A program made the translations under genes and the position numbers. Source: Thermacetogenium phaeum DSM 12270 (GTDB lineage Bacteria; Bacillota; DSM-12270; Thermacetogeniales; Thermacetogeniaceae). Taken from it: a DNA stretch of 64,000 nucleotides. The notes beneath the pieces were generated by a model. The model was not told where the DNA came from and did not search any database. It worked only from the letters and a program-made list of their open reading frames with translations. The stretch covers positions 203,942 through 267,941 of the forward strand of contig NC_018870.1 of the NCBI RefSeq assembly GCF_000305935.1. Direction: 5' to 3'. Below, piece after piece: positions 32,920 to 40,992 of this stretch. Positions within the stretch are counted from its first letter, which is position 1. Each line of letters starts with the position of its first letter.

Positions 32920-33147
32920 TTAGACGGCCGGCTCGAGTACGACCTCGTTCACCCGGCGGATGGAGTCGACCGGGTTGGCCTGCAGCCCGGCCAGGGCCTG
33001 TCCGACGGCCAGGACGTCTTCATCGGCGGCGGTTGTCTTGACGCTGCGGTAGGTCCTGGTGGACAGGATGGGGTTTCCGTTGGCGTCGGTGCCGGCCCTC
33101 ACCACGATCTCCATGGCGCTGGTCAGCGGAATTGCGTTGACGGGCAT
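32920..33147 (-). CDS. DUF1659 protein
   Basis: A 75-residue DUF1659 protein, first gene of the small operon. It has LTSAMEIVVRAGTDANGNPI, the S-x-x-Y-x-V-like RTYRSVKTTA, and an ending VNEVVLEPAV. ATG at 33147 behind a perfect AAAGGAGGTGAG. Promoter with LexA box about 60 bases upstream. DUF1659 and DUF2922 are similar small beta-rich proteins and may associate, which is inference. Confidence 0.82.
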   Translation of the reverse strand: MPVNAIPLTSAMEIVVRAGTDANGNPILSTRTYRSVKTTAADEDVLAVGQALAGLQANPVDSIRRVNEVVLEPAV

Positions 33148-33202
33148 GGTGTCTCACCTCCTTTTTCTGCTTTTTGAGAGGGCTTGTTTCCCTGTCGCCA
33201 TC

Positions 33203-33232
33203 ATTATAGAGGGAACAGGTGTTCCCATGCAA
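33203..33232 (-). promoter_or_regulatory. Promoter with LexA box for the DUF1659-DUF2922-YvrJ operon
   Basis: Minus strand TTGCAT (33232-33227), 18-base spacer, TATAAT (33208-33203), with GAAC-ACCT-GTTC (plus 33213-33224) within the spacer. Same spacing and box placement, within one base, as the ComK-like promoter 1 kb away. Confidence 0.85.
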
Positions 33233-33725
33233 AGGCCGCATCAGGGCGTGAAGGGGTGAGTTTTCCCGGGGGTAAACCGGAAATGCGAAGGGCGGGGAAG
33301 GCCCGCCCGGAGGTGCGGCCCGTCGGCCTTCTGGCCGGCTCGGTTTAAAGGGAAACACAGGACGCGGGTGGGAGGACAAAAGCGGCGGAGGTGCGCCGGC
33401 GGGCAGGGTGCATCCGCCGGAAAGACGGTCGCTGCCGCCGCGGGGCGAATTTCTGAACTGCGCACCCCTTGAGGGGGCGGATTCGGGGCGCATTTTGGAA
33501 ATACCACTTCATAAAAAAATCCGGGTTTCACGTCCGGCAGGCTTTCTTGCGGATTTGCGCCTGCCCTCGCCGGAAGCGGGGGCAGGGGCGTCCGCGGCCT
33601 GAAGCATGGATGCTCACTCCGCCTCAGGCATAAGTGGAGTCCTCACCCCCGCCGGGAGGAGGGGGCTCACTCCGCCGGCCGGGGAGCGACGGATGCCTTT
33701 TCCACCTGAGGCAGCGTCGGCGGCA
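33233..33725. other. Intergenic region, no gene supported
   Basis: About 490 bases of GC-rich sequence between two minus-strand operons. Open frames exist on both strands but have no ribosome sites or recognisable motifs. CTCACTCCGCC and CTCACCCCCGCC occur close together (33610-33680) as part of a short imperfect repeat. Confidence 0.4.
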
Positions 33726-33756
33726 GTAAAAAAGGAGGCGGGGTCTTGCCCCGCCC
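33726..33756 (-). terminator. Terminator of the GerMN/two-component operon
   Basis: Minus strand hairpin GGCGGGG-CAAGA-CCCCGCC followed by TCCTTTTTTAC, 73 bases past the GerMN stop. Confidence 0.8.
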
Positions 33757-33828
33757 GTTATGAAGAGCTTTTGAGAGATAGCGTCTTTGCGGTTGTTGAA
33801 ACCTTGAGGGTCTTCCTTTTCCCTGCGG

Positions 33829-34419
33829 TTACTCTTTGATCAGCTCCCAGTTGGGTGCGATGGGTTGGGTGGTGTCGGCGTGCCCCAGGATTGCCTCCTG
33901 GGTCTCACCCTCCAGCAGGAACTGCACCTTCTCGATCCCCGGGAGTTCGGCCAGGGAGTTGGTGATCGAGTAGAGGGTCATCAGCTCCCCGGCGGAGCCG
34001 CCCCAGTGCTTGGTTTGAAACTCTTTGGAGAAGTTCACGTAGGCCACGCCGTCCACCACTTTGACGGAGAGGAGTTTGGCCTCCTGAGGCACGGTGCGGG
34101 TAAGGTCCGGGTTCTGCGGCCCCTTGATCAGCTCCTCGATGACGACCTCCTCAAGCGGCCTGGTTTCTTTGGCGACCTCCCGCTCCTCCGGGACCAGATA
34201 CATCGCCTCCCCGTCGCCGAAGTAAAGGGTGACCTTCGCCAGGGTCTCCTGCGGCTGGGCGCTGATGTCCGGTTTGTTCTGCTCGCTGCTTTTTACCGGC
34301 ATCCTTTGGGGCTCCGACCTGAGCCAGGCCCCTGTAGCCAGCACCAGGACCGCCGCCAGGGCCACCGCCAGAGCCGCCATTAGAGACTTGCGGAACAGCC
34401 GGCTGTTTGTTAACGACAT
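33829..34419 (-). CDS. GerMN-domain membrane-anchored protein
   Basis: A 196-residue protein with an N-terminal membrane anchor (LMAALAVALAAVLVLATGAW), a short disordered linker and a GerMN domain (VTLYFGDGEAMYLVPEEREV, LEEVVIEELIKGP, VAYVNFSKEF, LYSITNSLAELPGIEKVQFL). GerMN domains occur in GerM and LpqB-type envelope proteins linked to germination or two-component sensors. ATG with GGGAGGGTC upstream. It lies downstream of a PhoP/PhoR-like pair and has its own promoter with phased hexamers, so it is likely a target and possibly an accessory of that system. Confidence 0.85.
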   Translation of the reverse strand: MSLTNSRLFRKSLMAALAVALAAVLVLATGAWLRSEPQRMPVKSSEQNKPDISAQPQETLAKVTLYFGDGEAMYLVPEEREVAKETRPLEEVVIEELIKGPQNPDLTRTVPQEAKLLSVKVVDGVAYVNFSKEFQTKHWGGSAGELMTLYSITNSLAELPGIEKVQFLLEGETQEAILGHADTTQPIAPNWELIKE

Positions 34420-34470
34420 CTCAGACCCTCCCTTTGCGGGTAGTTTTCAAATCCCTGCGGTTCTGTAGCT

Positions 34471-34533
34471 ACTATAACAGCTGCTTATTTCAATTTTATC
34501 TCCGATTGTTACAAAAATATTACAGATTGTTAA
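34471..34533 (-). promoter_or_regulatory. Promoter of the GerMN gene with PhoP-like phased hexamers
   Basis: On the minus strand: TTAACA (34533-34528), N5, TAATAT (34522-34517), N5, TAACAA (34511-34506), N5, GATAAA (34500-34495), 18 bases, TATAGT (34476-34471). The four hexamers repeat every 11 bp, the spacing used by PhoP/PhoB-type OmpR-family activators, and the last one occupies the -35 position of an otherwise weak promoter. Confidence 0.6.
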
Positions 34534-34628
34534 GGGTTTAAGGGGAAGCTTTTCGGGGCGGGTCCTCAGGAAGCAGGGGGCAGCGGGTGGGGTTGAGGGG
34601 GCTTCCGGGAAGCGGGCAGTCCTGCGGC

Positions 34629-36203
34629 TCAGGCCCCGAAGCCCCCTTTCCGCTGCGGCGGCGTTCGGGGGAAGCGCACCTCGAAGGCCGTTCCCTTCCC
34701 CGGTGCGCTCTCCACCGCCACGGTGCCGCCGTGCCGGCGCACCGCCTGCCTGACGATGGCCAGGCCGAGACCGGTGCCACCCGTCGCCCGCGACCGCGCC
34801 CGGTCCACCCGGTAGAACCTGTCGAAGATGTAGGGCAGGGCCTCCGGGGGGATGCCGGGGCCGTTGTCCTCGACTCTGACGGCCAGCTCTTCCCCCTCCA
34901 CCGCAGCTGTGATGGTGACCCGGCCGCCATCTTGGGTGTAGCGCACCGCATTGTCCAGCAGGTTGAGGAAAATGCGGGTGAAGAGCTGGCCGTTGAGCGG
35001 CCAGGAGATCCCCTGGGGCTCCTCCTCCAGGTGGATTGCGATCCCCTTCTGAGCCGCTTCCCCCGCCAGCAGCCCCTTGATGTGGGTCAGAAGCGGCCCC
35101 ACCCTTTCCTCTCCGAAGGTGACGGGGTAATCGGGGTCGTCCAGTTTGGTCAGGTGCAGCATGTCGTCGACGAGGGCCGCCATCCGGTCGGCTTCGCCGT
35201 TGATGTCCCGCAGAAAGTCCCGGCAGACCTCCGGGTCCATTTCTTTCGCCTCCAGGAGGGACTGCGCCAGAACCTTGATGGAGGAAAGGGGCGTTTTCAG
35301 CTCGTGGGAGGCATCTGCCAGAAAGTGCCTCAGCGTCCTGTCGGCCTCTTCCAGCTTGGCCGCCATTTCGTTGAGATCCCGCGCCAGAAGGCCGATCTCG
35401 TCCCGGCTGTTGATCTCTACCCGCCGGTTGAAGTGCCCGGCGGCGATCATCCTGACCGCATCCGCCAGCCGGTTGAGGGAGTTGGCAAAGTGATCGGCCA
35501 GCATCAGCCCCACCAGGAGGGCGAGCACCCCTCCGGCGGCGGAGACGGCGGCCAGCAGCCTCCGGGTGTCGGCGACCGCTTCATCGATGTCCTTGAGGTC
35601 GGTCACCAGCATCACCGCTCCGGCCACGCTTTCATCCCTGATGATGGGCACGGCGGCGTAGAGCACCCTTTCGCCGCTCTCAAGCCTGTGGACGCCTGTT
35701 TTGCCCGTTCCGGAGAGGGCGGAGGTCACCTCCTCGTGCTCCAGCAGTTGTCCTTCCAGCCACTTCTCACCGAAGGAATCCACCGCAACCCTCCCTTTCC
35801 GGTCGAGAACCAGGACGCGCGCCTCCATCTGCGTTCCGAAGTCCCTGACGAAGTAGAAGGTGCTGCGGTCGTGGCGCAGGAGGGTCTCCTGACCGGCGAG
35901 GGCGATGATGTTGGCGTTGGCCAGGGTTTTCACCCCCCGGTCGTGCAGATAGCTCTCCTCCAGGGCGCGCAGGGCGACACCGTTGATCACCACGAGGATC
36001 ACGGCGATCACCAGGAGATAGGTGCCGGCCAGCTTGGTGCGGATCCCGAAGCGGGGGGCGTCCCTCCGGCCGGTCGGTGCCGGAGGAACTCTCTCCCCTT
36101 TTTCGGCGCCAGTGCCGCCTGCAGGCGGTGTCCCCTGGTCACGGCCTCTTTGATGGGCGCCCTCCCCGGCGTGCCCCTTACCCCTCTTCGTCTGCGAAAA
36201 CAT
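34629..36203 (-). CDS. PhoR-like sensor histidine kinase
   Basis: A 524-residue sensor kinase: variable basic N-terminus (about 50 residues), TM1 (LAGTYLLVIAVILVVINGVA), a roughly 130-residue extracytoplasmic domain, TM2 (about 217-237), HAMP, HisKA with the phospho-acceptor in LADASHELKTPLSSIKVLAQ, and HATPase with N (NLLDNAVRYTQDGG), G1 (VEDNGPGIP), F and G2 (GGTGLGLAIV) boxes. It overlaps the response-regulator gene by about 26 bases. Signal unknown; phosphate or envelope stress are candidates by resemblance. Confidence 0.92.
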   Translation of the reverse strand: MFSQTKRGKGHAGEGAHQRGRDQGTPPAGGTGAEKGERVPPAPTGRRDAPRFGIRTKLAGTYLLVIAVILVVINGVALRALEESYLHDRGVKTLANANIIALAGQETLLRHDRSTFYFVRDFGTQMEARVLVLDRKGRVAVDSFGEKWLEGQLLEHEEVTSALSGTGKTGVHRLESGERVLYAAVPIIRDESVAGAVMLVTDLKDIDEAVADTRRLLAAVSAAGGVLALLVGLMLADHFANSLNRLADAVRMIAAGHFNRRVEINSRDEIGLLARDLNEMAAKLEEADRTLRHFLADASHELKTPLSSIKVLAQSLLEAKEMDPEVCRDFLRDINGEADRMAALVDDMLHLTKLDDPDYPVTFGEERVGPLLTHIKGLLAGEAAQKGIAIHLEEEPQGISWPLNGQLFTRIFLNLLDNAVRYTQDGGRVTITAAVEGEELAVRVEDNGPGIPPEALPYIFDRFYRVDRARSRATGGTGLGLAIVRQAVRRHGGTVAVESAPGKGTAFEVRFPRTPPQRKGGFGA

Positions 36204-36873
36204 AGCCTACTCCCCACTTGGTGATGATCCAGCGCGGGCGGGCGGGATCGGGCTCGATCTTCTCCCGCACCCTGCGGATGTAGACGTCGACCACCCTGCT
36301 GTCCCCGAAGTAATCCTCCCCCCACACCTGGTCCAGCAGCATTTCCCTGGTGAAGGTGAGCCCGGGGCGGCGGGCCAGCGTCAGCAGGAGGTCGAATTCC
36401 CTGGCGGTGAGCTCGACCGGCCTCCCTTCAACGGTTACCCGGCGCCGCCCGGGGTCGATCTCCAGCCCGCCGAAGGTGAGCACCCCTCGGGCAGGCCCGG
36501 GCTGCTGAGCGGAGGATGCTGTGCGGCGCAGGACGGCGCGCATCCTGGCGATCAGCTCCCTGGTGTTGAAGGGTTTGGCCAGGTAATCGTCGGCCCCCAG
36601 CTCCAGCCCGACTATCTTGTCCACGTCGTCCCCTCTGGCGGTGAGCATGATGATCGGCGTGTTGTCCCTCTGCCGCAGCCTCCGGCAGACCTCCAGGCCG
36701 TCGATCTCCGGCAACATCAGGTCGAGGATGATCAGGTCGACCCGGTTGTGGCGCAGGAATTCCAGGGCCTCCTTTCCGTCGTAGGCGGCCGAGACCCGGT
36801 AGCCCTCCTTTTCCAGGGCGTACTTAAGCCCCTTGACCAGCGATCTTTCGTCCTCGACGATCAGTACACGCAA
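36178..36873 (-). CDS. OmpR/PhoB-family response regulator
   Basis: A 232-residue regulator: receiver domain (VLIVEDERSLV, phospho-acceptor Asp in LIILDLMLPEIDG, switch Thr in MLTARGD, Lys in YLAKPFN) and a C-terminal winged helix (LTAREFDLLLTLARRPG, DSRVVDVYIRRVREKIEPD). I prefer TTG at 36873, since GGGAGGG lies six bases before it; ATG at 36879 would abut that site. First gene of the pair with the kinase. Phased hexamers upstream of GerMN suggest a direct target. The region 36874-37408 contains no gene I can support. Confidence 0.92.
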   Translation of the reverse strand: MRVLIVEDERSLVKGLKYALEKEGYRVSAAYDGKEALEFLRHNRVDLIILDLMLPEIDGLEVCRRLRQRDNTPIIMLTARGDDVDKIVGLELGADDYLAKPFNTRELIARMRAVLRRTASSAQQPGPARGVLTFGGLEIDPGRRRVTVEGRPVELTAREFDLLLTLARRPGLTFTREMLLDQVWGEDYFGDSRVVDVYIRRVREKIEPDPARPRWIITKWGVGYVFADEEG

Positions 36874-37408
36874 TCTCATCCCTCCCGCTGCCGCACGTTC
36901 CCGGCGCCGCCCCTGCTCCGAGGGCCGTCCGGGGGGTTGTTGCAGGAAAATCTCCCCTTCGGCTCATTGCTTACGGCGCCCGCCTTCAAGCCTCAAAACG
37001 GCCGGGCATCCGGGATGGCGTGACGGCAGAAGAATGCATAAAGATCATCCGTGAACCGAAAATCCGCCCCTGTGCCTTTCCCTGTCGTTAGAATTCTCGC
37101 TCGGGAAGGCGTATTCCTGTTTTCCAGATCCAGGCTGCCCCTGCGGCGGGCGGCGACAGGCGACAGCGGCCGGCGGCCGGACACCCCGATGTGCAGAAAA
37201 TACGGGCACCCCTGCAGTAGCAGCCGGCGGCGCCGGAATAACACCCCCTCGCAGAGAAAACGCCTTCTGAGGCCTCCTGTTGTGAGGCCTCCTGCGGCAG
37301 CCCGCCGGCCGGAAAACGCCCTTTCGAGCGTCCTTTCCAGGGGAGGAAAGAAATTGCCTCCCGGTGCAGGATTTTGGCAGCTGCCGGCGAAAAGTTATTA
37401 ATTAAGGT

Positions 37409-37429
37409 TATGATACCTGATTAATCAGG
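37409..37429 (+). promoter_or_regulatory. -10 box and perfect palindrome before the ferredoxin gene
   Basis: TATGAT (37409-37414) is followed at once by the perfect 14-bp palindrome CCTGATTAATCAGG (37416-37429), which ends just before the ribosome site. No good -35 is visible. The palindrome is placed as an operator over the transcription start. Confidence 0.5.
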
Positions 37430-37446
37430 GAAGGGGGGATTTTGTC

Positions 37447-37686
37447 TTGGCCGAGGAGAAGAAGAAATATAAATTCGATTTTGAGATCAAGCAGGATCTC
37501 TGCATGGACTGCGCCACCTGCTGGTACGTCTGCAACTATGAGGGTGGAAGCGGCGCCGTCTACGTGAATTACAACGGGTCGGCTTATTACGATATCGATA
37601 AAGACACCTGCACCAGGTGCGGCCGCTGCTACCGGGCCTGCCCGGTCAACGCCGTGGAGCGCCTCAAAGCTGCGGACGCTTCGTAA
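37447..37686 (+). CDS. Small 2[4Fe-4S] ferredoxin
   Basis: A 79-residue soluble ferredoxin with two four-cysteine sites: CMDCATCWYVC (C-x2-C-x2-C-x3-C) and CTRCGRCYRACP. The second is canonical; the first lacks the proline after the last cysteine. About 30 residues with several aromatic residues separate them (YVNYNGSAYYDID), longer than in classical clostridial ferredoxins. TTG start at 37447 with GGGGGGA upstream. Monocistronic, between a possible operator and a perfect terminator. Redox partner unknown. Confidence 0.85.
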   Translation: MAEEKKKYKFDFEIKQDLCMDCATCWYVCNYEGGSGAVYVNYNGSAYYDIDKDTCTRCGRCYRACPVNAVERLKAADAS

Positions 37687-37702
37687 ACGCCCGACTCCTG
37701 AG

Positions 37703-37734
37703 GTTCCCCATTGCTGCGATGGGGAACTTTTTTG
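37703..37734 (+). terminator. Terminator after the ferredoxin gene
   Basis: GTTCCCCAT-TGCTGCG-ATGGGGAAC (9-bp perfect stem) followed by TTTTTT. Confidence 0.92.
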
Positions 37735-38018
37735 TTCTAAGGGGGGCTTCCCCTCCCGGCGGGCAGCCTTAACCGAAGGGGGCCGGTGCCGGCTGAGCAG
37801 GGGGGAGGGCCGAGGGGCCGCACCCCGCCGGAGGGGGCTGAAGGCGCGGCCGCGGCGAAGGCGAACAGCCGGAGCGGCAGAGGCCGTCGGCCCGGCCCCG
37901 CGGCCGCCGCCGGGCAGGAAAAGCGTCGGAAGCGGCGAAGTATCCTGGTAGGCGGGCGCCCGGAAGGGCACGGGCAAGAAAGAAGCGGTTTTTGACGAAA
38001 GGACGGGTGTGAAGGCCG
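37735..38018 (+). other. GC-rich intergenic region before the methyltransferase
   Basis: About 280 bases of very GC-rich DNA with no convincing gene. It contains runs of GGGG and GCCGCGGC-type inverted repeats. No promoter visible. Confidence 0.35.
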
Positions 38019-38810
38019 ATGGCTGCCAGAAGCGGAAGAAGGACGGCGCTCGACGGGAAGACCTGGCTGCGCTACTCCATCAGCATCTGGGACGACGTCA
38101 AGGACGCCGAAGAGCGCAGCTACCGGCACCCGGCCATGTTTCCCACCAGCCTCACCGACCGGCTGATCGAGATCTTCGGACGGGAAGAGGATGGTTTGGT
38201 GCTCGACCCCTTCCTGGGGAGCGGCAGCACCCTCTGCTCCGCCTTTAAAAAAGGGCTGCCCTCCGTCGGCTTCGAGATCTCGGAGGAATACGTCGCCCTC
38301 GCCGGGCGGCGGCTGCAGAAGATAGCCGGGCCTCCCGACCGCTATCCCCGCATCATCCAGAAGAGCAGCCTGCAGCTGGAGGAATACCTGGAGCCGGAGA
38401 GCGTGAGCCTCTGCATCACCTCCCCCCCTTACTGGAACGTTCTCAACCGGAAGCGCACCGCCGACGGCAAGCCCGTCCGCAACTACGGCTCCCACCCCGA
38501 GGACCTGGGGAACGTCGCGGATTACCCGGCTTTCCTGAATGCCCTGCAGCGGGTCTTCGCCGGGGTCTACAAAACCCTGATCCCCGGCTGCTACTGCATC
38601 GTCATCGTCATGGACGTCCGCAAGAGGTCGGACTTCTACCCTCTGCACATGGACCTCAGCTTAAAGCTGCGGGAGGTGGGGTTTACCCTGGACGACATCA
38701 TCATCTGGGACCGCCGCCGGGAGTACAACAACCTGCGCCCCTTGGGTTACCCCACGGTCTTCCGCGTCAACAAGGTGCACGAGTTCATCCTGATCTTCCA
38801 GAAGAGGTGA
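38019..38810 (+). CDS. Orphan DNA (amino) methyltransferase
   Basis: A 263-residue N4-cytosine/N6-adenine-type DNA methyltransferase. The AdoMet-binding motif LVLDPFLGSGSTLCSA is at about 62-77 and the catalytic SPPYWN at about 128-133, with a predicted target-recognition stretch after it. Motif I before motif IV with a short N-terminus suits a gamma-like arrangement; the enzyme is short. No restriction endonuclease is encoded nearby, so it may be regulatory or a relic or part of a defence module. ATG at 38019 has weak purine-rich sequence upstream. Methylated site unknown. Confidence 0.8.
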   Translation: MAARSGRRTALDGKTWLRYSISIWDDVKDAEERSYRHPAMFPTSLTDRLIEIFGREEDGLVLDPFLGSGSTLCSAFKKGLPSVGFEISEEYVALAGRRLQKIAGPPDRYPRIIQKSSLQLEEYLEPESVSLCITSPPYWNVLNRKRTADGKPVRNYGSHPEDLGNVADYPAFLNALQRVFAGVYKTLIPGCYCIVIVMDVRKRSDFYPLHMDLSLKLREVGFTLDDIIIWDRRREYNNLRPLGYPTVFRVNKVHEFILIFQKR

Positions 38811-39009
38811 CCTTTTATCTCAGAAGGGGCGGCCTTCCGCTCTTCCCGTCCCACACCATCCCTTCCCTTCATCCGGCGGGCTCCGCAGCCCGGCCGGCTG
38901 CGCCGTCGCAGGAGGGGCGCTCTGCTGCCTGCTCGAACCCCAGGCTGAAGCCCTGCGAAACTATAATAATAAGCAACTGTCTTCTGAAGAACTCACCATC
39001 ACGATAATA

Positions 39010-39038
39010 TTGAACTGCACCTCCCGGCTGGCTATAAT
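39010..39038 (+). promoter_or_regulatory. Promoter of the vapBC pair
   Basis: TTGAAC (39010-39015), 17-base spacer, TATAAT (39033-39038), 22 bases before the start of the antitoxin gene. Confidence 0.75.
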
Positions 39039-39060
39039 GTGATCAGGAGGTGTTACATTT

Positions 39061-39336
39061 ATGTCGAATACACGCGTGTTACATATGAGGTTCCCAACCG
39101 ACGTTATAGCGTCCCTGGAGGAACTCCTGAACGATCTCAACGTAAGCCGGAACGAGTTCATCGTTCAGGCGGTTCGGGAGAAAATCTCTCGTGAGATGCG
39201 GCTCCGGGGACTGAAGAAGACCCGCGGTTCCCTCGGGCCTGAGGACGCACCGGATTGGGCGGGAATCCCTGCTGCGGAGTGGGTGCGGAAGGTGCGCAGA
39301 GAGGAGAGCAGGTTACCGTATGGCTTTTCTGATTGA
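39061..39336 (+). CDS. vapB: VapB-like RHH antitoxin
   Basis: A 91-residue ribbon-helix-helix protein (RVLHMRFPTDVIASLEELLN, then LNVSRNEFIVQAVREKI), with a C-terminal tail rich in acidic and aromatic residues that would bind the toxin. AGGAGGTG precedes the ATG. It overlaps the toxin gene by 17 bases. Expected to repress its own promoter at 39010-39038 as a complex. Confidence 0.85.
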   Translation: MSNTRVLHMRFPTDVIASLEELLNDLNVSRNEFIVQAVREKISREMRLRGLKKTRGSLGPEDAPDWAGIPAAEWVRKVRREESRLPYGFSD

Positions 39337-39727
39337 CACCTGCGTCTTGATCGACCACTTAACCGGCAGGCTGCCTTCCGATGCCTCCACCTGGTTGGAG
39401 CAGGTAGTCACCTCCGGGATGGCGGCCACCAGCGTGATCGTGTACCACGAACTCTTATTCGGGGCGCGCACAGAAAAGGCGCGGGCCGCCGTGGAGGAAC
39501 TGTTGCAGGCGTGGAGCATACTTCCCGTAGACCGCCAGGTTGCAAGGCGCGCTGCGGAAATCCGCCGCGATCAGGCCGCGCAAGGAAGGACCCTCGGAAT
39601 GGCCGACTGCCTCATAGCGGCGACCGCCGAACTTAAGGGACTGAAGGTGGTAACGGCGAACGTTGAGGATTTTCCCTCAGTCGAAGTGGTTTTCCCCGGC
39701 GGTCCCGCAGGGGGCAGCAGCAGGTAG
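39320..39727 (+). CDS. vapC: VapC-like PIN-domain toxin
   Basis: A 135-residue intact PIN toxin: LIDTCVLIDHL (first Asp), SVIVYHELLFGART (conserved Glu), GMADCLIAATA (third acidic site) and TANVEDF (last Asp side). Such toxins are Mg-dependent RNases acting on tRNA or rRNA. Co-transcribed with the preceding antitoxin by overlap. It is the only fully intact PIN toxin in the window, against truncated ones at 408 and 43402. Confidence 0.9.
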   Translation: MAFLIDTCVLIDHLTGRLPSDASTWLEQVVTSGMAATSVIVYHELLFGARTEKARAAVEELLQAWSILPVDRQVARRAAEIRRDQAAQGRTLGMADCLIAATAELKGLKVVTANVEDFPSVEVVFPGGPAGGSSR

Positions 39728-40089
39728 GACTGAGAACGGGAACTGTCAAAGTTTTCTGCGACACGGCGCGCTCGGATGGGCCTGCCGGAGCCGGGCGGCG
39801 TTCTGAAAGGGGAGCTGAAGCCTGGGGGCCGCGGCCGCCGTGGACGGAACGGCAGCACGCGGACGGCACAGCAGAGGGACGGGACGTCCGCCGTGTTTCG
39901 ATCGCTACGGTTTGTGATAAACTATTGGTGAGGGCTGGAAAATATCTGTTAAGGCGGGTGGCTGCGCGTGGAGGCGCTGTCCCAACAGCCTGCCGGACGG
40001 CATTCCGGTGCGCCTCTTTAATGTCAGGCCGGCACAGGACGCGGTGGGGGTACTGGAATGATGACGGGGCCGAGAAAGGTGTGAGCGCA
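39728..40089 (+). other. Intergenic region, no gene supported
   Basis: About 360 bases with no recognisable gene. An upstream in-frame extension of the nucleotidyltransferase (from 39925) lacks a ribosome site and family similarity. Short GC-rich inverted repeats only. Confidence 0.4.
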
Positions 40090-40425
40090 GTGGAGTACCT
40101 GACGGCCGCGGAAAAAGCGGCGTTGGCTGAGTTGAGAGAAGAGCTGCGGAAGATGCTGGGCGACCGGCTGGTCGGTCTTTACCTCTACGGCTCCAAGGCG
40201 AGAGGGGATTACGGGGCCGGTTCCGACGTTGACGTTGCTGTGATCGTAAAAGGACTGACCGGAAATTTAAAAAAAGCCGTCTTCGATAAGGCTGCCGACA
40301 TCGAGCTTGAGCGCGATCTCTGCCTTTCAACCCTCGTTCTGTCTGAGGAGCAGTTCGAGCTTCTGAAGCGGCGGGAGAGAAGAATAGGGCTGGACATCGA
40401 AAGAGAAGGGGTGTCCCTTTTATAG
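40090..40425 (+). CDS. MNT-type minimal nucleotidyltransferase antitoxin
   Basis: A 111-residue MNT-type nucleotidyltransferase with the GSKARGDYGAGSDVDVAVIV motif (GS...DxD), typical of MntA antitoxins, which adenylylate (AMPylate) a HEPN toxin partner. GTG at 40090 has AGAAAGGTG 8-10 bases upstream; GTG at 40081 is too close. The HEPN partner follows 25 bases later, a complete module. Confidence 0.85.
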   Translation: MEYLTAAEKAALAELREELRKMLGDRLVGLYLYGSKARGDYGAGSDVDVAVIVKGLTGNLKKAVFDKAADIELERDLCLSTLVLSEEQFELLKRRERRIGLDIEREGVSLL

Positions 40426-40450
40426 CTATTGTGGCGGGAGGGTGTTTTCT

Positions 40451-40855
40451 GTGATCGATGAGAATAAGCGGGAAAACATCAGGGAGGAAATCAACAGGGC
40501 AAATCATCTTCTCGATGCGGCAGACTATTTGAACGCGGGTGGTTTTTACAACGACGCCGTTTCCCGTTTGTATTATTATCTTTTTTATCACTTTAGAGCG
40601 CTGCTTTTATCGGAAGATTTGGAGCCGAAAACCCATGAAGGCATCTCAAGGTTGATAGGGATTCGTTTTGTAAAGCCGGGAATCCTCGACGTGAAAAGCT
40701 CACGCGTTTTTTCAAGACTGATGAAATACAGAGAGGAAGCGGATTACAACCCGGCTTTTTCGTTTTCGGAGGATGAATATCTTGAATTAAGGGAAGAAGC
40801 GGTAGAGGTTGGAGATGCCGTCAGGGGCTACCTGAGGGAGAAGGGGTATCTCTGA
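40451..40855 (+). CDS. HEPN-domain toxin partner of the MNT protein
   Basis: A 134-residue HEPN protein of the UPF0332-like type: NREEINRANHLL-type opening, then GGFYNDAVSRLYYYLFYHFR and LEPKTHEGI. HEPN RNases use R-x(4-6)-H; here the arginine in SRLYYYLFYH is followed by His one residue later than usual (R-x7-H), a small irregularity that might affect activity. GTG at 40451 with GGGAGG eight bases upstream. It lies directly after the nucleotidyltransferase. Confidence 0.82.
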   Translation: MIDENKRENIREEINRANHLLDAADYLNAGGFYNDAVSRLYYYLFYHFRALLLSEDLEPKTHEGISRLIGIRFVKPGILDVKSSRVFSRLMKYREEADYNPAFSFSEDEYLELREEAVEVGDAVRGYLREKGYL

Positions 40856-40887
40856 TCTGGCTGTGAGCGCAAGCCGTTCACCCCTTC

Positions 40888-40992
40888 GGAGAGGGATGCC
40901 GCTGTGCGGATACTGGGGAGCAACCCCTACATCCGCGTAAGCTTTCCTCGGTGAAAGAGGAAGCCCACCCCTTTAGGGGTGGGAGGAGGTCA
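40888..40992 (+). ncRNA. Second solo omega-RNA-like right end
   Basis: Near-identical to 27725-27829 with a handful of substitutions, including compensated ones in the end hairpin (CCCACCC-CTTTA-GGGGTGGG). It ends GAGGTCAC exactly where the stop codon (TAG, 40995-40993) of the minus-strand TPR gene begins, so its insertion may have trimmed that gene's 3' end. No transposase or tnpB adjacent. Confidence 0.65.
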
